Positions 1 through 13,849 of a stretch of 64,000 nucleotides of DNA are shown here, one piece after another. Under the pieces are notes generated by a model that was given only the letters and a program-made list of their open reading frames with translations, was not told the origin of the DNA and did no database searches. This DNA comes from Nosema muscidifuracis. Its lineage: Eukaryota; Microsporidia; Nosematidae. The position numbers were made by a program, and so were the translations under genes. Each line of letters starts with the position of its first letter. Position 1 is the first letter of the stretch. The stretch is from the NCBI GenBank assembly GCA_028335825.1, contig JAIOKI010000023.1, forward strand, positions 124,001 to 188,000, written 5' to 3'.

Positions 1-2500
1 TCAAGCAGAATATTGCTTCAGCAGATAAGACTGAGGAATGCTAGACAGCCGTTAGCAAGCATTTAAAAAAAGGACTAGGTCAAGGTTTATAAGAAAAAGT
101 TTGAACAAGTAGACAAATACTCCATATTTATGGTTGATCTCGAGCAAGAAAATGATTGTAAGAAAAAAAATTAAAAATGAAACTTATTATGGAAAGGAAG
201 TGAATAGATTAAATGACTAAAAAAGGAAATGAACAATATATTAATACTCATACAGCTTAACTATAAAAGGAAGAGCTATTAAAAATAGAAATGAAGAAAG
301 ATTCTGAGGAAAGAATTGTTCTCTAATTGAAGATATAAAGGATGCAGAGAGGATGTTCATAATAAGAGACGATTTATTCATGGAGGCTGTCCAAGCCTTA
401 TTCAACATATCAAAAGATATTAGAGTTATATAAGCCACTGATTGAACGGTTATACATATCTCTGATAATAGAGAAAAATTGTTTTTGGCTATCAATGAAG
501 TCATCGCAATTTCGAAAAAAAGCTTGTGCCTTTTGATAAGGCATTAAAAGTGATAAAAATCGAGTTTGCAAAAAAAAAGCAAAATAAGCCAAAAAAGCTT
601 TTCTTTAATAATGCATGTTAGAGAAATACTCTTGACATGCACTGAAGATAAGTTCAGAGAATGCTTAATTCATTTAAAAGCAATCTTGATCTATTTAAAG
701 GAGTTATCAAAAGATTAAAAGCTAAATTAATTTGTAATAATATAATAAGACCCTTACATATATTAATTATTTTATATAAATAATATGTTTAATTCACAAA
801 TTCAACCAGTTATTCATAAATCTATACTATTAATCGATGATGTTTAAAAATAAAAGATAAATTAAGTTAAAGCCAAAAAGGATGAACCGAGACAATGAAT
901 ATAACGAAAAAACTAAATTTTACTAAATCTTCAGTCAGCCCGATAAAGACCAATCTACAATACATCATTTAATGATCACATAAAAGAAACGAAAAATGAT
1001 ACTTTTGCTATTGTTAAAAGAAATTTATTGAATAATTTTTTAGTATGAAACAAATTATTAAGTTTCTTAAAGAAATAAAAGTTACTGTTTAAATAGTTTT
1101 AAAATTAAAAACGCTATTTATAGTATAAAAAGAAACTTAATTTACATGAAAAAGAAATAGTATTTACTAGTATACAATGTGGCTAAAAATAACAATAGAA
1201 GTGTTGGCAATCTGTTGATGCCATATTATTTTTTTAAATTAGGTCTGATGCTTTATTGATAATTAATTTGACGCAGTCCTAAACCTTAATGTTTGTGATG
1301 TTTAAAGAATTTTTAATACATGTAAAGCCATTATGATAGTATAAAATACAACTATTAGATATAAAGTTTTTGATACATAGCTTGTTTCTATTAGATGCTA
1401 CTTATTTTTTTATTTTCCTTAATAATAAGCAATATATATAAAGCCAACCAATTAAACGAAGAGAAAGGAACCAGATAAGCTTTTGAGAAAATAATGCTGG
1501 CGAAAACAAATATTGATTACTTATTATCAAAGTTTACCGCATTTATACCAATGTCATAAAAAATTAGTCGTCTGGGATAGGATATTATGGTGATTTCCCT
1601 AAACATCCGGATTTTTTAAAATAACTCCTATATTATGAATTTCTTTTGGATTAACGGACAGAAATGAAATTAAACTCCAGCTATAGATAATTATATCTAT
1701 AGAAACAAGGATAAAGACACTAGATCTAATGAAAATCTCCAATGCAAATTGTAATTCAAGAGCAACTTCTTTCAATGATGAATTTATTAAATCAAGTGGT
1801 GACCATATGGAAACTACAGATTTCAATAATATTCTTAAATCTGAAATGAAGGGCAATATAATAAGACCTTTAGAATCATCTGTGGCATTTATGGGGTTTG
1901 TTCTGATACAATGACAAGATATATCATTTGATAGTGTATAAACATCTATTTATAGATTTAAGTCGGATTGTATGTCATTTACCGGCATTTTAGATTCAGC
2001 TAATTTTGATATTACTTAAATTAATTACCAAATGGCAAAAGCTTCTTCTTAAATAAAAAGTTGGATGAAGAAAAGATAGTTATTACTTGTGATATAGAGT
2101 ATTTAAGAAGATTTATATTGATGAAACTTTTAAGTCTTCTCCAAGTAGTTTTTATCAAGTATATATCATACATAGAGATTTCAATGGACAGAGTTTTTAC
2201 TCTGATCTATTGTTTTATTTCGAATAAAATCCAAGAAACTTATATCATTTTCTTTAATCTTATTTTGTCTTCTCTAAACAATAACCGGCATATTTTTTGC
2301 TTACTACAGATAGATTTTGAAACTGTTTATATAATTTTTATGATTAAAAAGAAGAAAACTTATTAAATTATGTAAAAACAAATTTCAGATCATTGTTTAG
2401 TAGAGAAATATTGTCTCACTATGGCGCTGAAGGATTTAATTCAAAACGAAAACAATTGACAATGTTATTTTATGCCTAAATAAATATAGTTAAATTTAAA
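1..2500 (+). pseudogene. Decayed LINE relic: ORF1 C-terminus, then possible ORF2
   Basis: Positions about 300-610, read across shifting frames, match the conserved C-terminal domain of ORF1 in the intact LINE at 40,170-42,404. Recognisable pieces are an ERMFIIR-like strand where the intact LINE has KTILLVR, then an alanine/leucine helix (EAVQALFNISKDIR), then VPFDKALKVIKIEF where the intact LINE has VPLQKSIKVI. Downstream, at about 2,300-2,330, LLQIDFETVY resembles the first catalytic aspartate block of reverse transcriptase (intact LINE: CFIDFEKAYD), at a plausible distance for ORF2. No frame stays open beyond about 100 codons. The ORF1 match is fairly secure. The ORF2 part is tentative, and 620-2,290 shows nothing else I can name. 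Confidence 0.55.
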
Positions 2501-3200
2501 TTAAAAATGTTTTTAATTTTATTCATCATTTTAAATTGTCACAAACCACATTTTACAGAGCTTGAAAGATAACCCAATTGTAATTTTAGACAATTAAATA
2601 GGATATAAAGTTATAATACTATATAATCAGTGTGAAAATTGTTTCATAATGATCAAGATACACTCGTTAAAATATAACAGTCATTAAAAAAATCAAAAAC
2701 TTGACTTATTTAAAGATACGTTGTAAATAGTGTGCTAGTCTAAATAAATACTAAATATGTTATTATATTAATAATTTTTATAAATACATGGAAGAACTTA
2801 AGAGAATGAAAGATAGATAAAAATAAATAAAACATTTTAGAAACGTTGACTCTTAAAACCAAGGTAATGTGAGTAACATTAAGATTATGTAAGTTAATAG
2901 TTTTTGTATTTAGAGTAGATAGTGAGTCGTCTCAAAACAGCAATAAAATTTATCATAAAAATGGGACATTAAAAAATATATTGGAATAATTTAATTATTA
3001 TTAAATTAAGTAAGCTATTTGTCTTATTTTATTAGGATTCATTTAAAAAATCATCACGTCACTGAAAAGTTGCTATTTATATTTATGGGTAACTAATATT
3101 TGTACTTAATTACGAAAGACTACAATGATTTATCTGTACTTAATGACTTATAATGATTCGTGTCATCTTCTGACCGAAATTCACTTTAACAAAATAACGT
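2501..3200. other. AT-rich spacer, nothing recognised
   Basis: Very AT-rich sequence with stops in all frames and no motif, repeat or RNA structure that I can support. It is probably the decayed remainder of neighbouring elements. Confidence 0.5.
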
Positions 3201-3219
3201 ATTTAGACAAAAAGAAAAC

Positions 3220-3700
3220 TTGTATGGCATCAAAGCGCTTAATTTTTATTCGATGACACACACCAGCTCATCTTTATGTTTTGCTTGGAGAAAGAAACGT
3301 TTGATATGAAAAAAAACGAAACAAAGAATCATCACAGTTTATGAGCCGAGATCAGACTTAAGAATTAAGTGATGATAATAACTTGGTTCAGTTTTAGAAA
3401 AATTATACGACATAAACAAATCATTCAACCTCTCAAAGTTAATATGTTAGGCTAATTTCTTTTCTGCATCACTAGTACTCTTGCATTAGGAATTTGCAAT
3501 CCTTTAACCTGTGGATTTTCCGGAATAAACGATCTCTACTATTCGGCAGTAGGTCAAATACTCTATCAATTGCTGTATCCTCTTATCTGTACAAAAGTCA
3601 CGAAGAATAAGACTAAGATATAAACTTGGCCTAGACTTTAAAGTTTCAATCCATCTTCTGTGATGTAAAAGTGTTCATTATAAAAAGATTATAGTGCCCT
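3220..3700 (-). repeat. Possible second LINE 3' UTR fragment
   Basis: The segment near 3,255-3,300 (GACACACACCAGC, then a TGCTTGGAGGAAG-like stretch) resembles the 3' UTR of the intact LINE near 36,210-36,260. It lies outside the relic that starts at about 3,760. It may be the tail of another, older copy on the same strand. The match is short, and the sequence from 3,430 to 3,700 could not be aligned with confidence. Confidence 0.3.
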
Positions 3701-3759
3701 GAATCTATTTCAAGCTACTTTCATATATCTTATTTAAATAAAATAAATTTATTTATTTA

Positions 3760-6700
3760 CATATTAAAATTAAAAATTAATATAGAAGTAAAACCAATGG
3801 AACACCAAAACATCACTGCTAGACAAAAAATCAATATATCGCTTTACACGTCAGTATACCTGTACAGTCTCACTTATATGAGAAAACAAATGTCACCTTA
3901 GGACTACTTATAGTCAAAATTATGAAGGCTAAAAATCTGCCAAAAGACAGATAGGAAGACATCTTATGACTACATACACAAATTAAAAACATAACTCAGT
4001 CCAGCATAAGTATTACAATATCTTACCTGTTCTCTCTTATGTATAAATAAATAAAAATCTTTCTTTTAATAAATTAACTCACCCTTTCTATTGCTTGATT
4101 ATTTGCTATCTAATGATATAAATCAATTACTTGTACTCCAATCAAGCTCTCCGAGTCTATTATTAATATAATATTTCTATTCAAAATCATTCTATCTAAG
4201 AACCTTATAATGTAATAGAGCCTTTAGGTTTATCTTAATTACACTTTAATCCATCATTGTTACCAAGATGTTATTTTGCTTTATTCTAGTTGCTTATTCT
4301 AGAAAATTTCAATATCAAAAATCTCCCTTTGAATATCAGCCTCAGTGATTTCCTAATACTTTATTGATCTTACCTGCTCTTGTACTTGACATTCTCAAAG
4401 TTTACTAACATACATTAATAAAGGTACAAGTACACATTTTACTAAGATAGCCTTGAATCTTAGGTTAATACTATGATTTAACAATTTCAGTATGTAGATA
4501 TTTCTTGTAACGCGCAGTTGTGTCTTTGACTAAACATTCTTCTGTGGTATTTCTTTTTATGAGAACATCTAGATATCTATATTCTTTAATTCTTCAATAT
4601 CAACAAAGTATTTATGTAGAGAGTAAAGACTTCTAATTACTTGAGTACTAGAATGTACAGCCCATTCTAATATTCCATTTTTTATATGTTCGATCTTCAT
4701 TTTGTTATCAACAGCCTATTTTGAGATTTTCATGATTTTAGCTTCAAGATCAATGTCGCCATTTCCTAAAGCAACTATTTTATCAGCAAACATAAGTACT
4801 GAAATTGTTGTATTTGTATTGGAATCAATAATCATTCTACGCCGTAAAGTATATCATTGATTAAGATGTTGAATAACAACGGCAATCTTTTTTGCTCCTT
4901 TAATGAAGCAATAGATATTAGATGCCTCGACTAAGATTTTAACTCACTTCATATTATTTTTATAGATAACATTTATCTTATTTATCAAGTAATTAGGAAT
5001 ATCATGTTTTCTAGCTTATTAAATAGTAAGTTATGATTAGCATTATCATAAGCTTTCTCAAAGTCTATGGAGTATATTAATGTACTTTTTTCTTTGTATT
5101 CGCTTATTTCTATTTCAAGTAGAGAAATAATTTGAACTATACATTTTTCCCTATTCAGAAACTCGCTTGATATTGGCTTGTTCAATATATTGATTCTGAC
5201 TATTCCAACTATTTTGAGATATATCTTATTAATTATGTTAATTAAAGGGATACCTTTATAATCAATTAAATTATATTTGCCATATTCCATTATTCTTAAG
5301 AATTATCTCCACTGATATATCTATTTAGTTCAACTAGCATAAATTTAAAAAAACTATCTTTTACTTCATTACAAAACAGATGTGAGTATAAAATTCATTT
5401 GGAATTTCATAGAAACCGACTGCTTTATTTTTATTACATTTCTTTAATGCATATATAAATTCTTCGGTTATCTCAAGAGATGCATCAGAAAGATTAGTTT
5501 TATTGTATACAATACTATCTACTTCATTTTTCGATGCTAAACAAACAAAAAATTTTTAACTTTTCTAGCTTTTTTTGGCATGTATGTAAAATACCGGCTT
5601 GATCAATTAGAACAACATTTTCAATCTAATGGAAGTACTCTTTGAGTTTTTAAACAATTTTCAGAATTCTCTTGATATATTACTTCTAAAAAGCTTTACA
5701 GCTTGTAAAGCCCAAAAAAACAGATTTATTTTTTCGAATCAGCTTTTTAGTTGCTTCTAATTAATTTAATTTCGTTAAAGTTTTTCATAACAACTTTAGC
5801 TTCAAGCCTTTTTTATGACTTTGACGTATATTTATTCCATTGAGAATCATGAGTATATTTTTCTCTTCTGTAAATTCCTAAAGATCTACAGCTTTTTCTT
5901 AGCTTGTTTATCATCCTGAGATTTTTAAGCATTCTTTTGTCGTTAACTAATTGATCCGAGACATCATAAACAGCTATTTTAATTTTCGGTTTAGCACTGG
6001 TTGTCACTTAGTACCCAAACATTTGATAAATAATCTTCTCATTATCACTCTTTAACAAACTAAATATTGAATCAATTTTTTGTTAGATCACTTTTTGTTC
6101 TTGAAGATTCTTGTTTCCTCATTACTGTTGGACTTTAGTACAATTGATACTTCAACTTCATTTAATTCTTTCTAAAGAGATGAAATCCTGCATATTCATA
6201 TCATTGCCATTATGATCTCACTATAGTGATTTATTAATTTCTCTTTTTGTATAAGGATAGTAGTTCTGGCAAGAACCTCTTTCCTGAGACCTCTCTTCTG
6301 TTGTATGTAGACATTAATAATTAAATACTTATTCCATTTGCCTACTGGCTTAAACTCAACTATAGTTTGCAATATATTTGAGTCAGTCCATTTCTTGGAA
6401 TATCTGATAGATTTATTATTTCTAGAAAAAGTCATTAGACACGGTTTATTCTTTTCACTACTAATTGTTACCACTGCAGTATACTTTTCTAGTCTAATAT
6501 ATAGCATAGATATTTTTCATGTTTCCTGAATACAGATAATATCTGATTCCTCTTTCTTCAAGAGAACCTCAAAATCTACTTTCTTTTTGGAAAGATGATT
6601 GATATCAAGACTCATGAATCATATATTATCCTTCAGTTTTTATATAAAAAATAATCTTCTCTTTCTACCATTGAGTAATTGAGGCCTAATGCCTTTATAT

Positions 6701-6900
6701 TAAGAATAAGCTTTTCTTTCTGTATCTTAGTGAATATAATATTCGTGAATGACGTGTCTCATCATTCAAACTTTACAATCAACGTATTTTAATAGAATTT
6801 TTTTTGCCATCTAAATATTTTTATACATTCTGCCTGACCTATGTGGATTAAGTCATGTTTATAATAACTGCTATATGTCTGGTAATATTACTAGCTGGGA
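3760..6900 (-). pseudogene. Decayed LINE (AP-endonuclease type), ORF2 and 3' UTR
   Basis: A broken relative of the LINE at 36,119-42,362 in the same orientation. From 5' (right) to 3' (left) it shows part of the endonuclease domain at 6,196-6,507 (RLEKYTAVV, SDSNILQTIVEFK-like and LIINVYIQQ strands). A linker at about 5,680-6,007 includes FLGFTSCKAF, where the intact copy has LWAFNGINLY. An RT piece at 4,985-5,290 contains DYKGIPLINIINKIYLKI and SIDFEKAYDNANHNLLFNKL. The catalytic block near 4,780 reads MFADK where the intact copy has MFADD. The 3' UTR at 3,860-4,030 also aligns. Several frameshifts and stops separate these pieces and the second catalytic aspartate is lost, so this copy is dead. 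Divergence is far greater than in the 42.4 kb fragment, so it is an old insertion. Confidence 0.85.
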
Positions 6901-7099
6901 TTAAGTCTATTTCATTCTTAGGATAAATTATTTTATATTTTAAACTTTTTTAAAATTTGATATTAGGATAAATCTACATTCTATACTCTTCAAGATTATA
7001 AAATATAAAATAAACTCAGTTTTTATTTTCTCTTAATTCCACCTTCTTTTGCTAATTAAATGCTAGTTTAGTTTTTTAGTTATAATTTCTCTATCCACA

Positions 7100-9700
7100 A
7101 GTTTATTCGAATTCTACAATCTTTATTAATTTATGTATACATGTCGCATTCTTCTAAAGAATCAATAGAAAACTTCCTAAAGTTGTTGCATAAGTGACAT
7201 TCATGTTTTGAAGTATACATTTTATCTGAAGCAAAATTTCTTCCACTCGTTTACGTGTCCTTTCATTTTTTTTTCTTAAATATTTGAAATGACTAAAACT
7301 AACATGAAAAGACGTTATAAATTAAAGGTGAAGAAAACATATAAATAACAATATAAAAAAGAAAAAATATAGAAGTTTTTCATATATGTGAACATCATTA
7401 TAGTGGCATCTTAATATTTATGTTATAGACTAAATTAATTGTTTTCTAGACGTCAAAAATTGTATTGTAGATATCTTGATTTTTCTGATACTTAATTTAA
7501 ATGATGTAGTTTTGTTTTCCGTTTCTCGTATTCCATTTGACTCTCTGATTTCATTACCAATATATTCTTCCTGTATCAGATATTATTACTTCATGTTTAC
7601 AATATTGATTTATCAATTAACAAAACCTTATAGCACTATCAGAATCAATCTTCTATGCAAAATACAACTTTATCATTCTGTAAAAATATATTTATAATTT
7701 TTAGGATATATCATGCCTCTTTTATATGAAGGTTTTAGAATTTTTACTCCAAAAGCCTATATATCAGTGCTTATTTTCAAATCTTGTTTTTTATAAATTT
7801 TTGCATTCCGATTCATTTTAATTTTATTCATATTTTGCAATTGCTTAAGACCTTAATATATTAGCGAATAAATCTTGTTTCCATATACCTTGCCAAAAAG
7901 CTATTAATGTTTTTTCTATATTTATGCCTAGATGTGTTTCTGCTTCTATATCTTACCAGTTCTTCTTAATAGAAGTTTTGTGATATAAATTAGTAGAATT
8001 TACAAATGATTTACATTTTTATATGCAGAAAGAAGATTGCATAATTTGGATATTGTTTACAACTATTATGAATTATATAATCATTATGAACATATTTTAA
8101 CAGCAGCTCTTTTAGTGTTTGTCTTTTTCTGTCGTTTACAGCAATCATTATCAGTCTTCTTTCTATCATCCAAAAATCCTAAACGCCTTCTGTGGTATTT
8201 GACTTTTATAAATTTACTTTTGCTTATTTCTACTTATATATTTAGTCCACCTATTTTTTCTTGTTAGTTAATCTGTATTTTTCAATGCTAAATATCATTT
8301 TTATACACCATACATATCTCCGAGAAATATTTAAAAAGTCACAAATTAAAGTTTGTTTTGTATTTATGGACCATGATTTAATAATAAGTAATATGTCTAT
8401 AATTGTAAATTATTTATATAAAAACTATTATATACATTTTACAATATGAAACATATCTACAACATGTTTTAGATTATTAATAAACGAAGATAATATTTCC
8501 ATTAATTTTTCTTTTCTAATATTATTAGAAACACTACTGATGTTTCTATGCATACTAGTTTCATGTGTTTTTGAAGATAGAATCATTTTTTTTCATTTTT
8601 AACTATTGCTCTATAATGTTATCTTTCATTAGATTTTTGTTTGCATCGAACAGACAGCATTCATTTCGCAAGAGTTCCATTTTTTTGATTTTATTAATAT
8701 AGCTCCATAAAGTAGGGTAGCATAACATCTCGAAAGTTAATCTGCGATAACATTATTCTTATTTTAAATATATTTTATTTTATAGTCAAATTCATTTCAA
8801 TAATCTCGATGTGTCTTTTTAATTCTCATACAAATATTTTCTACTAATTGTAACAACATCTGTGACATCCCTTGGATAATAATCTTGAAATCTACTAAGA
8901 ATAAAATGATCTCCTGTATTCCTTTTCTATAATTATACAATTTAATTTCAAGAGTCAAATTATTTTGTTTTCTTGGGTTAACACTTCATAAATCATGATC
9001 AGTTAATTTCTTTTACCTTCTGTCTTCACTTTTAAAAAAATAAATGACTAAAAATATAATATTACAAAATTTATTAATTATTAAAATGTAAAAAGTCTAA
9101 CATTCCTCATTTAAAGTTACTTCAATAAGTAATTTAAATCTAACATCATAATTTTTTGTAACAAAATTTATTGCAGTATCATTTCCTCTCATCTTTCTTT
9201 TATAACAAACTACATACCCTCAATAGTTTAGTTATGTACACCGGCGTCTGTATCAACAAAAATCTTAATAATTTACATTTTCGTATCGAAAACCTAAATA
9301 AACACATATTATTTCAATTTATATAACCTTGCCGCATGTTTATTAAAATAGTTGTACAAGGTGCAATTTTTTCCGAATAATTTCAATCAGTGTATTTCAC
9401 GAACGATCTTCGATGATTTAGAAAAAAAGTATGCGCCACTATCTTACACCACATCACTAATTGCCCAAATGATAATCAAGAAATTTGCATCGCTTATACT
9501 TGTTTTGCACCAAAACAATTTCATCTGTTTCAACAATACATCCTTCACCATCAATTTGCTGTGAAAGAATAAATGTTAATAAAAAGTCAACCCCTAATTT
9601 ATCGAAACTAGCAAAACAATTTGTTATCATCAGTGGGGCAAAAGATAATTCCATGACTAAGAATAGATCTTAATTATCTTTTTGCCATTTATATAATAAA
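7100..9700 (-). mobile_element. Ty3/gypsy-type LTR retroelement fossil
   Basis: The clearest trace is an RNase H end on the minus strand at about 8,690-8,960. It includes the RIK..H, FDYKI and NNVIAD-LSR block that closes RNase H in Ty3/gypsy polyproteins. Weaker traces on the same strand are an aspartic-protease-like FVDTDAG at about 9,240 and an open stretch at 9,457-9,654. Integrase would lie to the left, but I cannot confirm it. The element is heavily broken (many breaks) and no terminal repeats were found. It looks old. Confidence 0.5.
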
Positions 9701-10450
9701 ACACAAGATCTTTTACGCTTAGATATGCATGATGAAAAAACTTACTTGAGTAAACTGAAGTTATTCGCCACTTTTTGTTACACCTAAGATAATAACAGTA
9801 TTTATGTGTGCATCATTGGAACCTTCAAAAATTTTTATTCTAATATGAATTCTATCAATAATTCTTCATCATAAATAATCTTTTTAATTCGGGAATTTTC
9901 ATTTTAAGGCTCTAAAATTATTTTTTTTTCAAAAAAAAGGAAGAGAGCAAAGAAATTTAACCTCTTACTTAATTATACATTGCTTAATTATTATGGCAAT
10001 GTCTATTAAATATTTTAAAATAACGATACATTTGATTTTCAAATATCAAATTTAATTTATTTTCTATTTTTTGATATTTCAATTAATAATTCTTCAGATT
10101 TTGTTAAATAATAATCTGAAATTAATTTAATTTTTTTTCTCTTTTTAGATAGTCTAATGTATTTTAGATCTACAGATATTTTAATGTTAGAACATTCAAT
10201 CAAATATGATAATTTAAATTAAAACAAATAATTATCTACAAGATAATTGTTCTTTTTATATAATATGATTTTATATGAAGTAATAATCTAATTAAACAGT
10301 TGATATTTTTTCTTGTAAGAATATTAATAAAAAACTTTTGTAAAATTCATTTTGTACAACAAATCATCAATAATATTTATACTTTTTATTATACATAAAA
10401 TTATGAAGAATGAAAACAACAAATTTGGAGAAAAGAAACATGAACAAAAA
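9701..10450. other. AT-rich spacer, nothing recognised
   Basis: Long A/T runs with no open frame above 60 codons and no recognisable domain or repeat. It lies between a gypsy fossil on the minus strand and a LINE relic on the plus strand, and may hold their decayed ends. Confidence 0.5.
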
Positions 10451-10499
10451 AAATTAGAAATAATAATAAAGAAGTAAATATACAGCAAATCATTACACC

Positions 10500-13400
10500 A
10501 CAGATTTATATAAACTTGAATGACCGAATATTTTTCCTTAAAGCGTTACTGATAATGGTCCTCAGTATTCCTCAAGATGATTCTGAAAAGATTCGACCGA
10601 ATGCCTAGAGGAAGGTGGAAGCTGGCGATAGAAGTATTTTGTAAAAAATCCAATGTGGTCATCTAAATGGATATAATGAAGGGCTAAAAAACTATATAGG
10701 AGAATTTACACACAAGCGAGCACTTTAATGCGGAAGAAACTACTAAAGAATGAAAAAACAAGACAATTTCTAGAAGAAGCATATATATGCAATAATGAAA
10801 GGCAATTAAAGATAAAGACTTATTTTAATAATTAGATAATTCGATTAAAAGGCAAGTAGTAGACGAAAAAAAACCTAAAATATAACCTGGATATTGAGTT
10901 GAAAGAAATGTTAATAGATCCTTTGTAGAATACATTAGAAGTTATTCACTAGAAATATATCTGATGTATCAAAAATACGCGAAAACGTTAAAAGTACTTA
11001 CAAAAGAATAAAACACAAGATTAAATTAAAATCTAATTAATATAATAATATCGAAAGTAAAATAAGCCCTTATGTAGAAGAACTTGAGATAATTACGAAG
11101 ACAAATTAATAGACAATCAATATAGCAGAGAAGTGAAAAATCATAAAAATTGATATGATTGGATTAGAATCTTTAAATCTATCATGTGTTGATCTTAAAA
11201 AGAATTTGGATAATTTAATCTACCGCAGAAATTCTATCAAAATATAGAAAAAGTAGAACAGAAGAATATTAGGGTACATATGATAAAGTTTCTATATTTT
11301 TGAGCACAATGTGAAATAAGAAATAAGATGAGAACAGAGAAAATTATAGCAATGTCTTAGCGAATTTTTACCGAAAGAAGACCTATAAATAAAAAGTTTA
11401 GTAACTAGATAAAAATTTAAAAAAAATTGTCAAGAATTTTCTTGACTGGAATGTTGCACAGATTTAGACAGTGTATTTAACTTATTTATTAAAACTATGA
11501 ATCCATTACATAAAAATTTATTTTGAATTATAAAAGAATATTGATTAGAAGGAATCGAAAGTGATAAACAATAGGTGTATACATGATTAACTTTTTGGAT
11601 TGAAAAAAAATAAAACACCTGAAGGCTTGAAATTTGACTAATTATCTGCATGTCAAACATCTAAAAATTAATGACTAAAATAATACAAATATAACTTAAG
11701 GTAGAGATATAATTTTAGAGAGCAAACTATGGATATTACGGAAATTTCAAGGTGATAAAGAACAGGCGATGAATAATATAAATCTAATAAAAAGTACGAT
11801 AATAATTTTTAATTTTTTGAATTAACGTTAAACAAGCAATTGAATCAATCGATTACGATTATATTTTATAATGTGTAGAGAGACCGATTTTTACATAATG
11901 AATCCTATGATTAGTTTCACTCAAAGATGGAAGTTTAAACTATTATATAATAACGAGTAAGTTCATGAAATGAAAATAGATAAGTGATGGCTTATCTTCC
12001 TTACTTTTGTAACAATAATAGACCTATTGAGCAAGAGATTAAATGACATAGTTCTAAAGATTCAGATACCCACAAAATAAAATAAAAGTTATAATATCAG
12101 TGATCTGTTTATAGATAAATTTAAAATATTAGAAATTATAGAAAAAGTACTTAAATTTATATCAAAGAAATCAAGAGATTTTAGAGGAGTATAAGTAAAA
12201 TGAAGCCTAGTAAGTCTGCTTCAAACTCTTTGTTATTCATTTCAGAGCAGTAATGATCGCTAATAACAACTACTTTAAGTACTCAGAATTCATTGAAACT
12301 GGCTGCTATAAACCCTCGGTAAAGAATTGGATTTTAATAATAGAAAAAAGTTTAAGTACTATGAAAATCCTTGCTAACTAAAACTAACTTAATGAAAAGC
12401 ATTAAAAAAATATTTGATTTCTTTAATGACGTATTGCATAGGTCTACTATATATGGAACCTACGAAGTTCTAATGCTTGAAATGTGATATTCACCTATAA
12501 TTCGTTTGCAAAAATATTATATTTTACCTATAAAAAAATAGTTAGATGCCTAGCCCGTGTAGAATCAAAGATAAGAAAATATTTTTAGTTTTGAAAACTC
12601 ACAAAATACATACAACAGAATATTTGCTATCTTAAAATTAACAAGGATTAAGAGACACTCATTGGGAAAAATGCAAGGTTCATAAAAATATGGTTTTAAG
12701 GATTCCAGCCTTATAAAACTTGAAGAAGCTCGGAAGACAAGATTAAATAACGAAATCAACAATAATTTATTAAAATCAAGTCAGATGAGCCAGTATAAAT
12801 TAAGGAACTATAATTTCGATCAACAAAAAAAACAATACGACCATAAATATAGCCAAATATTGTTTTTTACATGATAGAAATATCTTTTTTAATAATTCAG
12901 GAAACTTCCAAAATTGTAAGCAAGCTAACATAAAAATAGACCACATGATATCTAAATTTGAAAAAGATGAAAGAATACGATTATATAAGAAGATACAAAG
13001 AGATTATAAAAATGTATACATTTACTCATGTGCAAAAAATACAATGTAGATCCTTCAAGAATGCTATTAGAAGTCATTCAGTACAACAGATCGTCGCAAA
13101 TAAATATGCAAAGATAAAAATAGACATTTCAATAAAGACATACATCAAAGTAAAATATAATAAACACTCACATAGTAGTCAACAATAATAGAGAAAGAGG
13201 TAAATTTACATGATAATCTTTAACAAATTCTAGATTGTAAACTGAGAAAATATGACTTACCATTCAAGGAAATTTCTTTAAAAGTAAAATAGTTTCACAA
13301 CATATAACAAGAAAACAACGAAGTTCAATGCTAAATACAAGATAAATCTGGTACAACTTTGCGAATAATAGCTTATACAATATAAATTACGCTAAAGAAG

Positions 13401-13500
13401 ACTTTAAAGAGCATTTCACTAAAAATAGTTGCGTAGGATAATTGACAGTATAAAAGAAGCTGGCTAGTAACTATGAGATGTGGAAGGTAGAATATGTAAT
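10500..13500 (+). pseudogene. Decayed LINE with reverse transcriptase remnants
   Basis: Plus-strand reading around 11,825-12,030 gives an ordered set of RT-like blocks. A VKQAIESIDYDYIL stretch sits where LINE RTs have D-x-KAFDS-x-H. It is followed by SDGLSSLLL, where they have GVRQGDPLSPLLF. A possible ISDLFIDKFKILE..IEKVLKF segment follows. Downstream, 12,420-12,700 has the spacing of the post-RT region. Frames change repeatedly and stops are common, so it is not functional. The RT resembles the L1/Tx1-like side of LINEs more than the intact LINE here, but assigning a clade from this decay is a guess. The open frame at 12,958-13,188 is lysine-rich and has no domain I recognise. Confidence 0.45.
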
Positions 13501-13849
13501 AAACGTATATTCATCCGAAGGAGTTTTATAAATGTTAAAAATAGCTCAAAATGAATGAATAATCATATATAAAATTGCCGACATTTTAGACATTTCCTTG
13601 TAGTTTATTTTGTATTCTTCGAGAATATATATAAAGTGTTCCTTAATACTTTTATTTTTATTTTTTTTAATTAATTAGTTCCAACAAATTAATAAAGTCA
13701 AACAATGAATTAATCAACTATATTAATACATGGATTTTTATTTTATAACTTGTCTAAAATTTATATTATAATTACTCAAAGATAATAATTTAGATTTAAA
13801 TTTTTATTCTTTCAACTTTTTAACTTAAAAGGAATAGAAATCTAAAAAC

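Larger units (their letters stand above)
1..5989. repeat. Long direct repeat, copy 1 (period 58,011 bp)
   Basis: This stretch recurs at 58,012-64,000 in the same orientation. Every stretch compared, including start, end and all shared open frames, is identical and offset by exactly 58,011. The repeat reaches both window edges, so its true length is unknown. It is made of decayed LINE sequence without selection, so identity over 6 kb means very recent duplication, strong homogenisation, a circular molecule, or one locus represented twice in an assembly. Confidence 0.97.

Noticed and set aside
2061-2366. A 101-codon plus-strand open frame, considered as a host membrane protein because of its hydrophobic content.
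   Set aside because: Composition reflects AT-rich codons. Its end resembles an RT block of a decayed LINE and no independent family signal is visible. The copy at 60,072-60,377 adds no evidence because it is identical.
7476-8449. Three plus-strand open frames of 62-76 codons (7,476-7,697, 8,037-8,267, 8,261-8,449), considered as small membrane proteins.
   Set aside because: They are Phe/Leu/Ile/Tyr-rich frames as expected antisense to A-rich decayed coding DNA, next to a gypsy RNase H trace on the other strand.
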